A stretch of DNA of 64,000 nt from positions 4,525,963 to 4,589,962 of the forward strand of contig CM074129.1 of NCBI GenBank assembly GCA_037178625.1. Reading direction: 5' to 3'. Shown one piece after another: positions 33,909-43,944 of the stretch (positions within the stretch are counted from its first letter, which is position 1; each line of letters opens with the position of its first letter). Source of the stretch: Skeletonema tropicum (lineage: Eukaryota > Bacillariophyta > Thalassiosirophyceae > Thalassiosirales > Thalassiosiraceae). A model generated the notes under the pieces. The model saw nothing but the letters and a program-made list of their open reading frames with translations. It was not told the origin of the DNA and did not search any database. A program made the position numbers and the translations under genes.

Positions 33909-36461
33909 ATGGAAATGGAGCCGGTCATACATACTGCAGAGCTTGTACGGCAACGCAAGAATGCCTCTATCAGCCCAGAGGAGAGGGCAGCTCAAAGGGC
34001 TAAGGCCGCCGCTAGAGTAAAGCTTTACCGTCAACGCAAGCATGCCTCGATGAGCGCAGAGGAGAGGGCAGCTCAGAAGGCAAAGAAGGCCGCTGCAGAC
34101 AAGATCTATCGTCAACGCAAGAATGCCTCGATGAGCGCAGAGGAGAGGGCAGCTCAGAAGGCAAAAAAAACCGCTGCGGTAAGGCTTTGCCGTCAACGCA
34201 AGATTGAGTCGATGAGCGCAGAGGAGAGGGCAGCTCAGAAGTCAAAAAAGACCGCTGCGGCAAGGCTTTGCCGTCAACGCAAGATTGAGTCGATGAGCGC
34301 AGAGGAGAGGGCAGCTCAGAAGGCAAAAAAGACCGCTGCGGCAAGGCTTTACCGTCAACGAACGAATGCGATGAGCGCAGAGGAGAGCATTGGAAAGAGT
34401 TGTGATTACGAGATCGTTGTTGACAGAACACATTCAGTCCAACAGGCACGCAATCATGACCAAAAGAAAATAATGAGAGTCGATAGCAATCCAAATGCAT
34501 TTCGCACTGCTGTCTGTGTACTATGCGATAGGCTAATAATTGGGTGTGAGGCTATCCACAAGATAACAGTTGATTCGCTTCGTTTTCAGAAAAATAGGAT
34601 AAGCGTCAAATCCTATGAGGACTACCACCATGTCACGCTGAAAGATGAGCTTATTTCACAGTATGAAATCAAAGGCCAAGAGCTCGAAGGCCTTCTGCTA
34701 TCACCAAGAGCCAAGAAGACCAAGAACAAGAACGGATGTGTAGCATTTGAGGCATGCAGCCAATGTTACAGTGCGTGGCACAATGATAGCGATTCACCGC
34801 CCAAGTATGCCATCAGTAACGGCTTTGCCATCGGCCACATCCCCACGGATATCATTGCCAATGAGGAAATCACAGAGCAGATGTGTTCGCTATTAGCTCC
34901 TGTCCGCCCTTTTGCCTACATATTCGCGTATACAGCTGGTGCTCACAAAGCTATCCGTGGTCACTTTAGCTTTTTCGAGGTTGATCTTACCCATACTGGT
35001 TCTGTAATGAATCACTTCTTGACAACAGGTGCAAACCCGCTTGTTTATGTCGTGTTATGTGGACGAATGACTCCGAAACAGAAGGAAATAGTGAAAAAAA
35101 GAGCAAGGCTTGACACAGAGAAAATGATGGAAATATTAGAATGGTTCGTTAATGAGTCTGGCCACCCAGGATATGAAGGAGTTACCGCACCATCACAGTG
35201 CCCTCAGCCCAACATTATCGTCGACGAAGAAACACCCAACAATACTGATCAAGAACATGATCCAGATCTAGAAGCAAAGTTTGCTGGAGCTTCGTTCCAC
35301 TTTACCAGCATCCATGAGCCGCAAGATGATACAGGGGTTTACGAATCCAACCAGAAGTTCACTAAAGCTATGATTGATCGTACAATGCCAACACTTCTGG
35401 TCAATGGTAGCAAGAATGCAGATCTTAGAGAACTTCTTCTCGAGAATATTGCACCACTGCAATTTCCTTTTGGTCAAGGGGGGCCAAAGGCAAAGCGGAG
35501 GACTCACATATCTCCGGTGGAATGCTATCGTTACTACTGCCGACTCTCGCTTCCTCAATTCATGAGGGGGGACTTTCTCCTCTTGCTGAACCACATGTTC
35601 AATCGGCAGCGCAGTTACGAGACAGCCGTGGTCACTTGCAAATCCAGTTTATTCGGCCAGTCACTTGCGGAGAAGATGTCAAAACTCAAAATGAAAGACC
35701 TCGATCAGGCATTGTTTCAAAAACAAACCCGCCAAAGGGTAAATGGAACGGCTGGAGAATACATCAGGGCAGTGGAGGCAGCGTGCAAACCAGTCGGGTA
35801 CACTGCTTTGAGTGCCAAACAAAATCGCCGCAAGCATTTCGCAATGGATAACTACTTCGGAGGCCATTCCATTTTCTTAACTACGACTCCATGTGATGAA
35901 TGCACCATCAGGGTCCAAGTCTTCGCCAACGCTGGCAAGGAGGTGGTGCTGCCAAATCTTGGTGTCTGGGATGACGAAGACCACTTGAAAGAATGTAGAT
36001 TCAACTTTGAGCTGAGAAAGGAGACCAGACGTCTGTATCCAGGGGCATGTTCTCTTGTTTACCAGCATTTGATGCAGATTATTACAGAATGTTTGATAGG
36101 TTGGGACCCAAAGAAACAAACAGGGCGACTAGGCGTGTTCGGAGTACCAATAGCGTACTCAAGAACTGACGAAGAGCAAGGCAGGAAGACACTTCATAGT
36201 CACTGGCAAATATGGGTAAAAGACTTCAACAAAATTAGAGATGCTCTATTTCATAGTGATGACAGAAAAAAGAAAGCCGCAAGGGATGCTCTCATATCAT
36301 ACATTGACAAAGTTGTCTGTGCCAGCTATGGGACTGATTTTGTTGTGACTCACAATTGTGATGAAGATAGCCCTGTTACGATGCCTATGCACGAAATACT
36401 CCAGGAGGTAGAAGATAAGAATATCCTTTCGCAAAGCACATCACCAGGATCATTGCCTTGA
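33909..36461 (+). CDS. Helitron-like Rep protein (N-terminal half)
   Basis: 850 residues from the ATG at 33909. Residues ~10-155 are about six tandem ~26-residue units, RQRKNASMSAEERAAQKAKK-like, basic and helical. A Cys-containing region (CVLCDR...CSQCYSAW) and the stretch ISNGFAIGHIP...RPFAYIFAYTAG...RGHFSFFEVD match the DUF6570-type N-terminal domain of Helitron proteins. LSLPQFMRGDFLLLLNHMFN and FLTTTPCDECTIRVQVFANA belong to the Helitron_like_N region. The HUH motif is LHSHWQIW, followed ~40 residues later by a candidate catalytic Tyr in ALISYIDKV. The frame ends at 36461, whereas the homologous reading continues in the +1 frame (HHQDHCLDVKGKVLECKQCG), which leads into the helicase frame. 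It would initiate rolling-circle transposition. Confidence 0.85.
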   Translation: MEMEPVIHTAELVRQRKNASISPEERAAQRAKAAARVKLYRQRKHASMSAEERAAQKAKKAAADKIYRQRKNASMSAEERAAQKAKKTAAVRLCRQRKIESMSAEERAAQKSKKTAAARLCRQRKIESMSAEERAAQKAKKTAAARLYRQRTNAMSAEESIGKSCDYEIVVDRTHSVQQARNHDQKKIMRVDSNPNAFRTAVCVLCDRLIIGCEAIHKITVDSLRFQKNRISVKSYEDYHHVTLKDELISQYEIKGQELEGLLLSPRAKKTKNKNGCVAFEACSQCYSAWHNDSDSPPKYAISNGFAIGHIPTDIIANEEITEQMCSLLAPVRPFAYIFAYTAGAHKAIRGHFSFFEVDLTHTGSVMNHFLTTGANPLVYVVLCGRMTPKQKEIVKKRARLDTEKMMEILEWFVNESGHPGYEGVTAPSQCPQPNIIVDEETPNNTDQEHDPDLEAKFAGASFHFTSIHEPQDDTGVYESNQKFTKAMIDRTMPTLLVNGSKNADLRELLLENIAPLQFPFGQGGPKAKRRTHISPVECYRYYCRLSLPQFMRGDFLLLLNHMFNRQRSYETAVVTCKSSLFGQSLAEKMSKLKMKDLDQALFQKQTRQRVNGTAGEYIRAVEAACKPVGYTALSAKQNRRKHFAMDNYFGGHSIFLTTTPCDECTIRVQVFANAGKEVVLPNLGVWDDEDHLKECRFNFELRKETRRLYPGACSLVYQHLMQIITECLIGWDPKKQTGRLGVFGVPIAYSRTDEEQGRKTLHSHWQIWVKDFNKIRDALFHSDDRKKKAARDALISYIDKVVCASYGTDFVVTHNCDEDSPVTMPMHEILQEVEDKNILSQSTSPGSLP

Positions 36462-36477
36462 TGTTAAGGGCAAAGTA

Positions 36478-39400
36478 TTGGAATGCAAACAGTGTGGGAA
36501 AACATTTTCGCCATCAGAGTGTATTAACATGGGTATTAGTCACTTACGTCAACAAACACTTCAAGATCATGCAGATAGCAGTAAAGAAGACGCACCAGAC
36601 TCTTCAACAAACATGAAAAAGGAATGGCTCGATCAAGCAGCGATTCGCTACCCTTTTGATTTTGAAGAGGAAGGAAGTCCTACTGAAGCGCTGAAACAAC
36701 AACACATCATAATGGATGCGGACGGAGACGGAGATGGAGCCAACGAACAAGAACAAGTAACTCATGAATGGCTACATGATAGAAACCTACGCAGGGACCT
36801 CCTGCATCTTGTTTTTGACGAGCATGATTATACACATCGGGGAACATGTTTCAAGGGTGGGAAAGCAGAATGCAGAGGGCATTTGCCAGAGATGGCAAGT
36901 GAAGATTCCATCATTTTCGACAATGAAGCAATAGCTGGCGTGAAAGAAGGCCTGAGAGACGATGATCATCGTAACACAAGCGACGCCAATGGGGTCAAGG
37001 TCATCCTTCATCACCATCTGAATGGTGAGGTAGAAGAAAAATCTCAGTATGCAATCTTACCGAAAAGACAGAATGACAGTCAGTTTCTCAACCAACACAG
37101 CTTGGCGATTTCAGATGTTATTGGAAGCAATACCAATGTAACACTGGGTGATTGGAGCCACTCCTATTACACCACGCTGTACAAGTCCAAAGACACACAA
37201 TCCGAAGACAAGATGGCATACCGTCGAGTCCATGCCTCAATGGCCAGGAGGCTGTATAGAGCACATGAACACCAGCAACATAGAGATCGACAAGAAAATG
37301 AGGAGAAGGAGGAGGAGAGAATGCAGAACCAGCCAGCAGAAGATGTCACAGCCACAGCTCTAGCAGAAGGCAGCACAACCACAGACAAAGATGACGGCGA
37401 AGAGGAACATGCCTGCTTTGTTGAAGGACTCGGGAGAATAATTACCGGGGTGAACGCATTTCTTTCCAGAGACGTTGTAAGCTCCACTATGGCCCACTTA
37501 CTGATCTCCCAAGGGGGAGAAAGGTTCACTTACTCACATGATTTCGATCACATTTCACTTCAAAACATGGAGAATGTACTAGAAGAGAAGGAAGGCATGC
37601 ATTTCCGTTTGCGGAGGAATTGGAACGACGACACAAAGGAAACAATTGCATGGGCTGATTGCTCGACTTACGACTACATTCACAGGCCAACCGAGCTCAA
37701 CAACTTGTGCCTTTACGAGTACACAATGTGGTACAAAAAGGAATACAAGAGCTTCAAGCAATTGAACGCCAGGAGCAAAAGCACTACTACCACATCCTAC
37801 AAGTTTGCCGACCTCCACCAAGGTCAAAAATATTGCTACCTTACGAGACGAACACATCCAGTCATTCCCATCATATACATGGCCACAGACCTTTGCGACG
37901 TGAAGTCATTAGATGTGCATGAGGATATCCCCAACAGTGGAACTGTGCAGCACAGAGAAAGGTACGCAAAAACAGCAATGCTGCTATTCTATCCATTCAG
38001 CAAAGCAGAAGATTTGGTGAAGAATGGGACCTACTGGCAAAAGTTTGTTGATGTAGGAGGGACGAAAGAGTATAGTGAAGCGATCATCGACGACACACTT
38101 GGTTTGAATCCATTGTCAAAACAATTTTGGAACCGCGGTAGGATGATTCTGGAAAACATTGAAACGAGGCGCATGGCCGAAAAGGAAATGAAACGACCCA
38201 AAAGCAAGATCACATACTTGACGGACACTCCAAAGAGTACTGGGAAACGAAAGAGAGAAAACGTGGACAACGATGATGGATATGATATTGACATAAGTGA
38301 CTTCTTTGATAATATGAATGACGAGGGTTTACAGCAATTCCAAGCCTTAGAATCACGGCCACTTGCTGACGCCGACCTCAGGTCTCATGCCAAGATAATG
38401 AAAAGAGCAAATGTTCGTGCATGTAGCGCTATCAAAACTCACGTTGATGACAATGTGTCCGTACTTGCAACTGCAAACAAGCCATCGACATCAACCACAA
38501 ATTCAGAGCACACTCAAAACAACGCCGACGCCAACAATCATCAACAGCAGCAGTCCGCATCCTACAATGTTCGTGTCCGATATGAGGACATCCTCACTTT
38601 CATTCAAGGATCTTTGCTTGTTAGTAGCAGTGATGAAGGTACCTTTGATAGAGACATGGATGATGGAGATGTAGATGGAGAAGAACCTTCATCGTTAAAG
38701 TTAAGGCAGCAATGTCTCAAACAGATTCCCACCATGTACGAGATTGCAAGGGGCAAGAGCAGTAAGTACAACCTCGACAACAAACAATTTATTGCCTATC
38801 AAATAGTGTGTTGTACATTTCTGCTCCAGCTCGTCATGGAGGGAAATCACTATGATACCAAGCTTGGAGAATTGCTAGGAGCAACGCTCGGTCCCTTGGC
38901 GGAAAGCGTGCAACATACAAAAGACAGTCTAGTCCGGGATCTCAAAGCAAAGGGAGGAAAGGAGCACCTCGTTATGTTCATCACAGGTCCCGCTGGTTGT
39001 GGCAAGAGTACAACTATGGAAGCAGCCCAATACTACTGTCACAGATTTTGCACTGCTATCTTAGCCGCCTTCAATGATTATACCTTCTACTTCACTGCAA
39101 CGACTGGGTCAGCTGCAGCTCTCTTTGGAGGAACAACAATCCACAGCGCAGCCCACTTGAACAAAAGTAGGATCAATGATGAGATGAGGGCTATTTGGCG
39201 CGATGATGTGCGAATCCTCATTATTGATGAAATATCTTTTTTCAAGGCAAACGATGTCGTAAAACTTGACAAACAGCTGAAAAAGCTGACAGGCCGATAT
39301 GACATGGTTTATGGGGGGGTTTCAATAGTCTTCTCTGGAGACTTCCACCAACTGAAGCCAATCTGTGCAGGAGATGATGTCCTCTACTCAGACTCCGATG

Positions 39401-40533
39401 CAGCTTCAATTTGGGAGAATACTATCAACTGTGCCATCTTTCTTGATAATAGCCACAGATTCAAAGACGACCCCGAGTTTGGGGAAATACTCGCTAGAAT
39501 GAGAATGGGGGAGGATACACGTGAAGATAGAGAGCTAATAAACAAGCGCGTCGTCAGCACTAGTACTAGCTCCACTTCCACGCTAACATTGCCCGAACAC
39601 GCACCTGACGCATGTTTTGCATGCTCTACCAACAAAGAACGAAATGGCGTCACGGCAGCATCATTCAAAATGCACATCGATGAATCGCATCCTACCATTG
39701 ATGACGATAGCCCACCTCCTGATCACACTCTCATAATTGAGGCATCAGTATCTATATCCAAAACGACTGAGAATGAAAGCGGCAACAGCAAGAAGAGGAA
39801 ACGAAGGCAGCGTAGAAAAGTTTCCGCGCATTTCCATGACACTGTCATCACGCAGCTGGGAGATGATGACATAAGGTCAACCGAGTTTGCAGCAAAAGGA
39901 GCTAAAATCGAGCCTGCCCTACGCATCTACCCCGGATCCCACCATATGTGCATAACGAATGAGGATCTTGACCAAGGGCGAGGCAACGGGACTCTTTGCA
40001 AGTGCTTGAAAATCAAACTTAGAAAGGATGGGCGGGAGAGGAGGTGGAAAAATTGGGATGGAAAGAAGGTATGGACTGTGTCGGTTGACGACGTCGAGTG
40101 GGTGGAGTTTGAGCATTACCCAACCACCGGCACCAAAGCACGGACCTTCAAGCTCAAACCACAAGAATTCTCAGCCACAATCAAGTTCCCTCTGACTGAA
40201 ACAATCAGTACAACCATCGGCAACGCCAAGGTCAAACAGGTTCCTGTCAACTCTAACATAGCAACAACAGGCCACAAGCTCCAGGGAATGTCCAAAGACA
40301 TCCTCATCGTCAATGACTGGAATTATCGATGCGTGAACTGGGTCTACGTTGTCTTGTCGAGGGTGAGAACACTAGCTGGACTGTATCTGATGAAACCCTT
40401 AGACCTGGAACGCGGCTTCAATATTCCTCAAAATCTCATTCGCTTCGAGCAACGTTTGAAGGACACCAAAGAACGACCAGTTCTCGACATGTTGGGTTAC
40501 CAATCAAATGCAGAGATCGATACAATGCAGTGA
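36478..40533 (+). CDS. PIF1-type helicase of the Helitron-like element
   Basis: The open frame has no nearby ATG start and begins as the +1-frame continuation of the Rep gene, so both were probably one protein of about 2200 residues. Helicase motifs are in order: Walker A FITGPAGCGKSTTM, TATTGSAAALFGG (motif Ia), ILIIDEISFF (Walker B), SGDFHQLKPI (motif III), TTGHKLQGMS (motif V) and VVLSRVRTLAGLYL (motif VI). A zinc-type CKQCG...C opens the frame. Between motifs III and V is an unusually long insertion of ~190 residues including a basic KKRKRRQRRK stretch. All motifs look intact. It would unwind DNA during rolling-circle transposition; a single-base error or a real shift at 36430-36460 separates it from the Rep part. 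Confidence 0.88.
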   Translation: MECKQCGKTFSPSECINMGISHLRQQTLQDHADSSKEDAPDSSTNMKKEWLDQAAIRYPFDFEEEGSPTEALKQQHIIMDADGDGDGANEQEQVTHEWLHDRNLRRDLLHLVFDEHDYTHRGTCFKGGKAECRGHLPEMASEDSIIFDNEAIAGVKEGLRDDDHRNTSDANGVKVILHHHLNGEVEEKSQYAILPKRQNDSQFLNQHSLAISDVIGSNTNVTLGDWSHSYYTTLYKSKDTQSEDKMAYRRVHASMARRLYRAHEHQQHRDRQENEEKEEERMQNQPAEDVTATALAEGSTTTDKDDGEEEHACFVEGLGRIITGVNAFLSRDVVSSTMAHLLISQGGERFTYSHDFDHISLQNMENVLEEKEGMHFRLRRNWNDDTKETIAWADCSTYDYIHRPTELNNLCLYEYTMWYKKEYKSFKQLNARSKSTTTTSYKFADLHQGQKYCYLTRRTHPVIPIIYMATDLCDVKSLDVHEDIPNSGTVQHRERYAKTAMLLFYPFSKAEDLVKNGTYWQKFVDVGGTKEYSEAIIDDTLGLNPLSKQFWNRGRMILENIETRRMAEKEMKRPKSKITYLTDTPKSTGKRKRENVDNDDGYDIDISDFFDNMNDEGLQQFQALESRPLADADLRSHAKIMKRANVRACSAIKTHVDDNVSVLATANKPSTSTTNSEHTQNNADANNHQQQQSASYNVRVRYEDILTFIQGSLLVSSSDEGTFDRDMDDGDVDGEEPSSLKLRQQCLKQIPTMYEIARGKSSKYNLDNKQFIAYQIVCCTFLLQLVMEGNHYDTKLGELLGATLGPLAESVQHTKDSLVRDLKAKGGKEHLVMFITGPAGCGKSTTMEAAQYYCHRFCTAILAAFNDYTFYFTATTGSAAALFGGTTIHSAAHLNKSRINDEMRAIWRDDVRILIIDEISFFKANDVVKLDKQLKKLTGRYDMVYGGVSIVFSGDFHQLKPICAGDDVLYSDSDAASIWENTINCAIFLDNSHRFKDDPEFGEILARMRMGEDTREDRELINKRVVSTSTSSTSTLTLPEHAPDACFACSTNKERNGVTAASFKMHIDESHPTIDDDSPPPDHTLIIEASVSISKTTENESGNSKKRKRRQRRKVSAHFHDTVITQLGDDDIRSTEFAAKGAKIEPALRIYPGSHHMCITNEDLDQGRGNGTLCKCLKIKLRKDGRERRWKNWDGKKVWTVSVDDVEWVEFEHYPTTGTKARTFKLKPQEFSATIKFPLTETISTTIGNAKVKQVPVNSNIATTGHKLQGMSKDILIVNDWNYRCVNWVYVVLSRVRTLAGLYLMKPLDLERGFNIPQNLIRFEQRLKDTKERPVLDMLGYQSNAEIDTMQ

Positions 40534-40895
40534 AGAGTTTTACTATTACTAGTAATCAGAAAGTTCATAAGGAGAAACTGCTCAGCAGATTGTAATTGTA
40601 ATAAGAAAAAACAGGCTCTTACAAGCTCTGTGCTCTGTAAGGCAAAGACAAAGAACAGTTCTTCACACGTTGGCATACTGCTCAGCACCAATCTCATAAT
40701 CATATAATAACAACTAGAGAATACATTATACAGATGAACCTTTTGGATCTACGAAAGCACCTACCCAAAAAACAAGTGCTCTATATATTATGCTCACTTT
40801 TATGCAGCAAGAGAATTTCGTGCAGCAAGAACAGAAGCACGAAAGCCGGGAGAAGCTTGCCCTGCCGCCGCACGCCAATAATAATATCGTACGTA

Positions 40896-41989
40896 CATGT
40901 CCAATTCTCCATGTCCAAGGAGGTACTCGTACTCTTCGATCAGATGTTGTATGTAGGGATCCGTATCATTCTCTTCCATCCAATCGCTGAGACCCTCTAC
41001 TGCTGCGCGAAGGCTCGCCAGACGACCCGGATCGCTACATGTGATGTGTGAGGTACTTTCGTCGGGGCAGCCACAGCTGGGGCAGATGTTCTGAGAAGCG
41101 AGCCATCCATCTTAGACTTAGATCTCAGAGAGTTGCCTGTTGGTACCACAAAAGTGTGACACGTGCTTCGCTATCCAACTGGTAAACATGGGGGGAATTT
41201 CTTCACTGCTTTCTCCATTCCTTCCCAAAAAATCAAATCGAAGTGTTGTGAAGACTGAAGACACTATCGCGAGATTCGAAGAGGAAGAGGTCTTTAGCGG
41301 AGTTGTATCCGTATATACGTGCCAGTCATAAATTGCATCTATCGGGATCGGGGAACCACTAATCTTTCCAAAATCACTGGAGATACTACTTCGCTGTTCG
41401 CCGGAAGTAATGTGGAGGCAGCCCGAAGGAGTAGAGCTAAAGCCATTCCCTCAAAGATTTCTCCTCGATAGTTTCCAGCAAATGAAGATTCCTACTCTAC
41501 CCACGTTCCAGTTCCAACCAATTTCCGTTTAGAACTATTGCACATCAACATAAAGGTAAAGGCAGCTGAGCACACGTCCGTGCTAATATCTTTCATGAAT
41601 GAACCGTCGGCGGCACCTTCCACGGTGCCTTGCATTATCCCCTCTACCAGCCCAGAGCCATCACCGTCTAGTTGCAGATCATCCCAAAGCCAAAGGCTGT
41701 TGTTTCCCCATGCCCATGAGTGAAGCACTTCTAATTCTAAGAGGGAGGATGGAGTTATAGGAGGTGGTGGAAGATATGTAGAAGAAAGAAGGCAGACTGC
41801 ATTCTCATCGATGATTCGCACTCTCACCGCGTGAGTAAGATTGACTGGCCGTAGATGGGCGGGAGCTGTAATGCCGTTGTGGAACTGGGGTCGTCTTGCT
41901 GTACGCTGTACCTCCGTCGAAATCGAAAGGAGTAAAATGGTCATATGCACGTATTGTATTTGCATACTACTATTACCATCATAAACCAA
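40896..41989 (-). pseudogene. Retroelement RNase H-like and Cys-cluster region
   Basis: The minus-strand frame 41989-41492 contains LWLWDDLQLDGD and ADGSFMKDISTDVCSAAFTF, with an Asp as in RNase H (first catalytic position), then RKLVGTG. After a one-base shift near 41494 it continues SSFAGNYRGEIFEGMALALL (YRGE, the Glu position). Further frames hold a CPSCGCPDESTSHITCSDP cluster and LSDWMEENDTDPYIQHLIEE. This order (RNase H-like domain, CxxC..H..C, L..W......TDP) is that of the diatom retroelement protein whose tail lies at 33363-32538. Several stops show it is dead. Confidence 0.65.
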
Positions 41990-42597
41990 TCAATATTTGT
42001 CCAGACATCGTAGAAGGCCAAGTCAGATGGGGAGACGATGAAGAGGTGAAGTCAATGATTGAATAGCCTCCATAGATTGATATCAGCTCCAGCTCCAGCT
42101 CCAGTAGGTTTCTTGTCGCTGCTTGAAGCACTACAGCCAGCAGGTTATATGTAATACATAAAGATAGAACCAATTACACTATTTAGATAAGAAATATTCA
42201 CGTATCATCATGATGCATAATTGTAATTGTCTTTGTATCGTGTGTTGCGTTGGCTACTACTTACATATCTCGCATGATTGACGTTGTGTGGAGTCTATGA
42301 ACTATGTATGAAGATGAAGCTGAATAATTTAGAATGAGATACCGCCTATATATAAGGGGTGATCCGGCTAAGTCTATGGTCAGCCTAGCCACTTTTGCCC
42401 CTTTTGTTAGTTCTCGGTCACCACATACATTACACATACTTTTTATTCGCTTAAATTGCTGCTCTCAGTGAGCTGAGTCTGAATCCAGAACGGGCTAAGT
42501 GCAAAAGTGTAAAATGAAAAAGTTATACGCATTATAACTCACGCCTACTAAGTGCAAAGTCACGATCCGACTCAGTCATCTCCCATACAATACCGTA
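41990..42597. other. Intergenic with a terminal-repeat-like motif
   Basis: No gene supported. At 42369 the sequence ggctaagtctatggtcagcc resembles the terminus of the MITE at 52581-52979, suggesting an end or solo remnant of that family. A second gggctaagtgc lies near 42486. Confidence 0.45.
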
Positions 42598-43932
42598 TTA
42601 CCTGTTGTGCCAACTCTCGTAACTGCTTTGATTGTTTTGCCTTGGTCGAGCATACTCTCCCAAACTGGAAGATGCAGCTGCCGTTGTTCGTCGCTGTCTG
42701 TCAGATACTGGTCGACTTCTTGCCACAGGATTGGAATCTCCAAGCATCTGCTGCATCTTGAGTCCAGTATGGAGCAAAAGTTGATTATTTTGGACTGACG
42801 GTGACAATGTCCCATTTACGCGATATTTGCGTTCATCAGAGTTTAAGTCCATCTTCTCATACCATTGACATTGAACATATATTGCAACTTCGTTGTTTTG
42901 CACCTCGACACCCATGTCATAACTTAATGCCGAGCCGGTCGTATTCCGAAGCACTCCTTGCCCACTCCAAGCAGGATTCGGCATCACCCGACCAAGCCAG
43001 ATTGGTTGGTCAGGGTCTTCATTGCCATTAACGTCTTTGCCGTGAAATACAATCCATTCCCCGCCAGTCAACTGCGCACAAACATCGTTCAGTTCTGAAC
43101 GTTCATGACGGATTTGTTCAGCAACTTCAGCAACGTTTCGGCCGGCTGTCTTCGTGCAAGCGTGTTTTTGTGAATTCATATGCAGTATTATTTGCACCAT
43201 GTCGACGGGAGAGAGATTTGCATCCTGCTATTTGATAGGGTGTCGAACTCCATTTCATCAATTGCATCTGCTCGAGTTTGATGACCTTTCCGTGACTCTG
43301 CCGACTTAGCTCCTGCGGCGAGTTTCAATTCACTATTTTTATGCTCGGCGAAAACCCAAAGATATTTCCAAAAGACATCCGTTTCCATGTACAATGGCCC
43401 AGCACCAAGACGGACATCAAGATTCAAGATCAAGATGAACGTCCAACTCCTCCAATTGAGAATCAATTGCACCCCGAGTCTTTTTCATCATATCTTCTGA
43501 ATGATTCTGCATATCTTTTGTAGTATGAGTTTTGATTTCCTTTGGACGTCCATTTGGCATCGTGATAAACGTAGAATATGAGACTTTGTACCAGCCCGCA
43601 ACATCGCCTCCTGCATTTTTTCTCTTTTTGAGTGTCGGCTTTTGGAACTCAACACGCGACACCCTAATTTCCCTTATCGCAGCGGCCGTCGGAGAACAAC
43701 TGCCAGAAGCAACTCTCTCCCTTGGTTCAATGGACGTCAAGTCAAGCGTGCAGGAACTGACTGGCTGTACCTTCTTCTCGCCACCTGCAATGAATGATGC
43801 CAATCTTTCCCAACTGATACACCCGTTGGTCTTTTGCAAAGCTGTCTTTATCTCAGACACAATGTTGGCAGCAATGCTCTTCTCAGCGTGCAGCCCTGGC
43901 CCCGGGGGGGGGGTTAATTCGCGGAGGTTCAC
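42598..43932 (-). pseudogene. Broken hypothetical gene, 5' end removed by the duplication
   Basis: Three overlapping frames (43932-43417, 43472-43188, 43200-42598) can be read as one protein with shifts near 43440 and 43195. The C-terminal part has WLGRVMPNPAWSGQGVLRNT, YDMGVEVQNNEVAIYVQ and QWYEKMDL, then a run ending in LLLHTGLKMQQMLG. I associate this pattern with transposon-linked hypothetical proteins in diatoms but cannot name a function. The start of the gene is lost exactly where duplication copy B begins (43945). It is flanked by a G9-11 run at about 43905. Confidence 0.5.
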
Positions 43933-43944
43933 TGTAGATCCCAG

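Larger units (their letters stand above)
33364..40895 (+). mobile_element. Helitron-like element inserted in a retroelement
   Basis: Roughly 7.5 kb carrying a Rep-like gene and a PIF1-type helicase gene in the same direction. Limits are set by where the antisense retroelement coding sequence stops (about 33363) and resumes (about 40895); exact ends were not resolved. An inverted repeat lies near both ends, GCGTGCGGCGGCGGGAACAA at about 33643 and its counterpart at 40848-40877 on the other strand, reminiscent of the subterminal inverted repeats of Helitron2/Helentron types. I could not identify a convincing CTRR 3' end with hairpin. A 76-bp-period tandem repeat (33398-33526) sits in the left part. 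Confidence 0.75.

Noticed and set aside
40734..41051. 105-residue plus-strand frame after the helicase
   Set aside because: It overlaps the antisense retroelement coding relic and has no recognisable domain.
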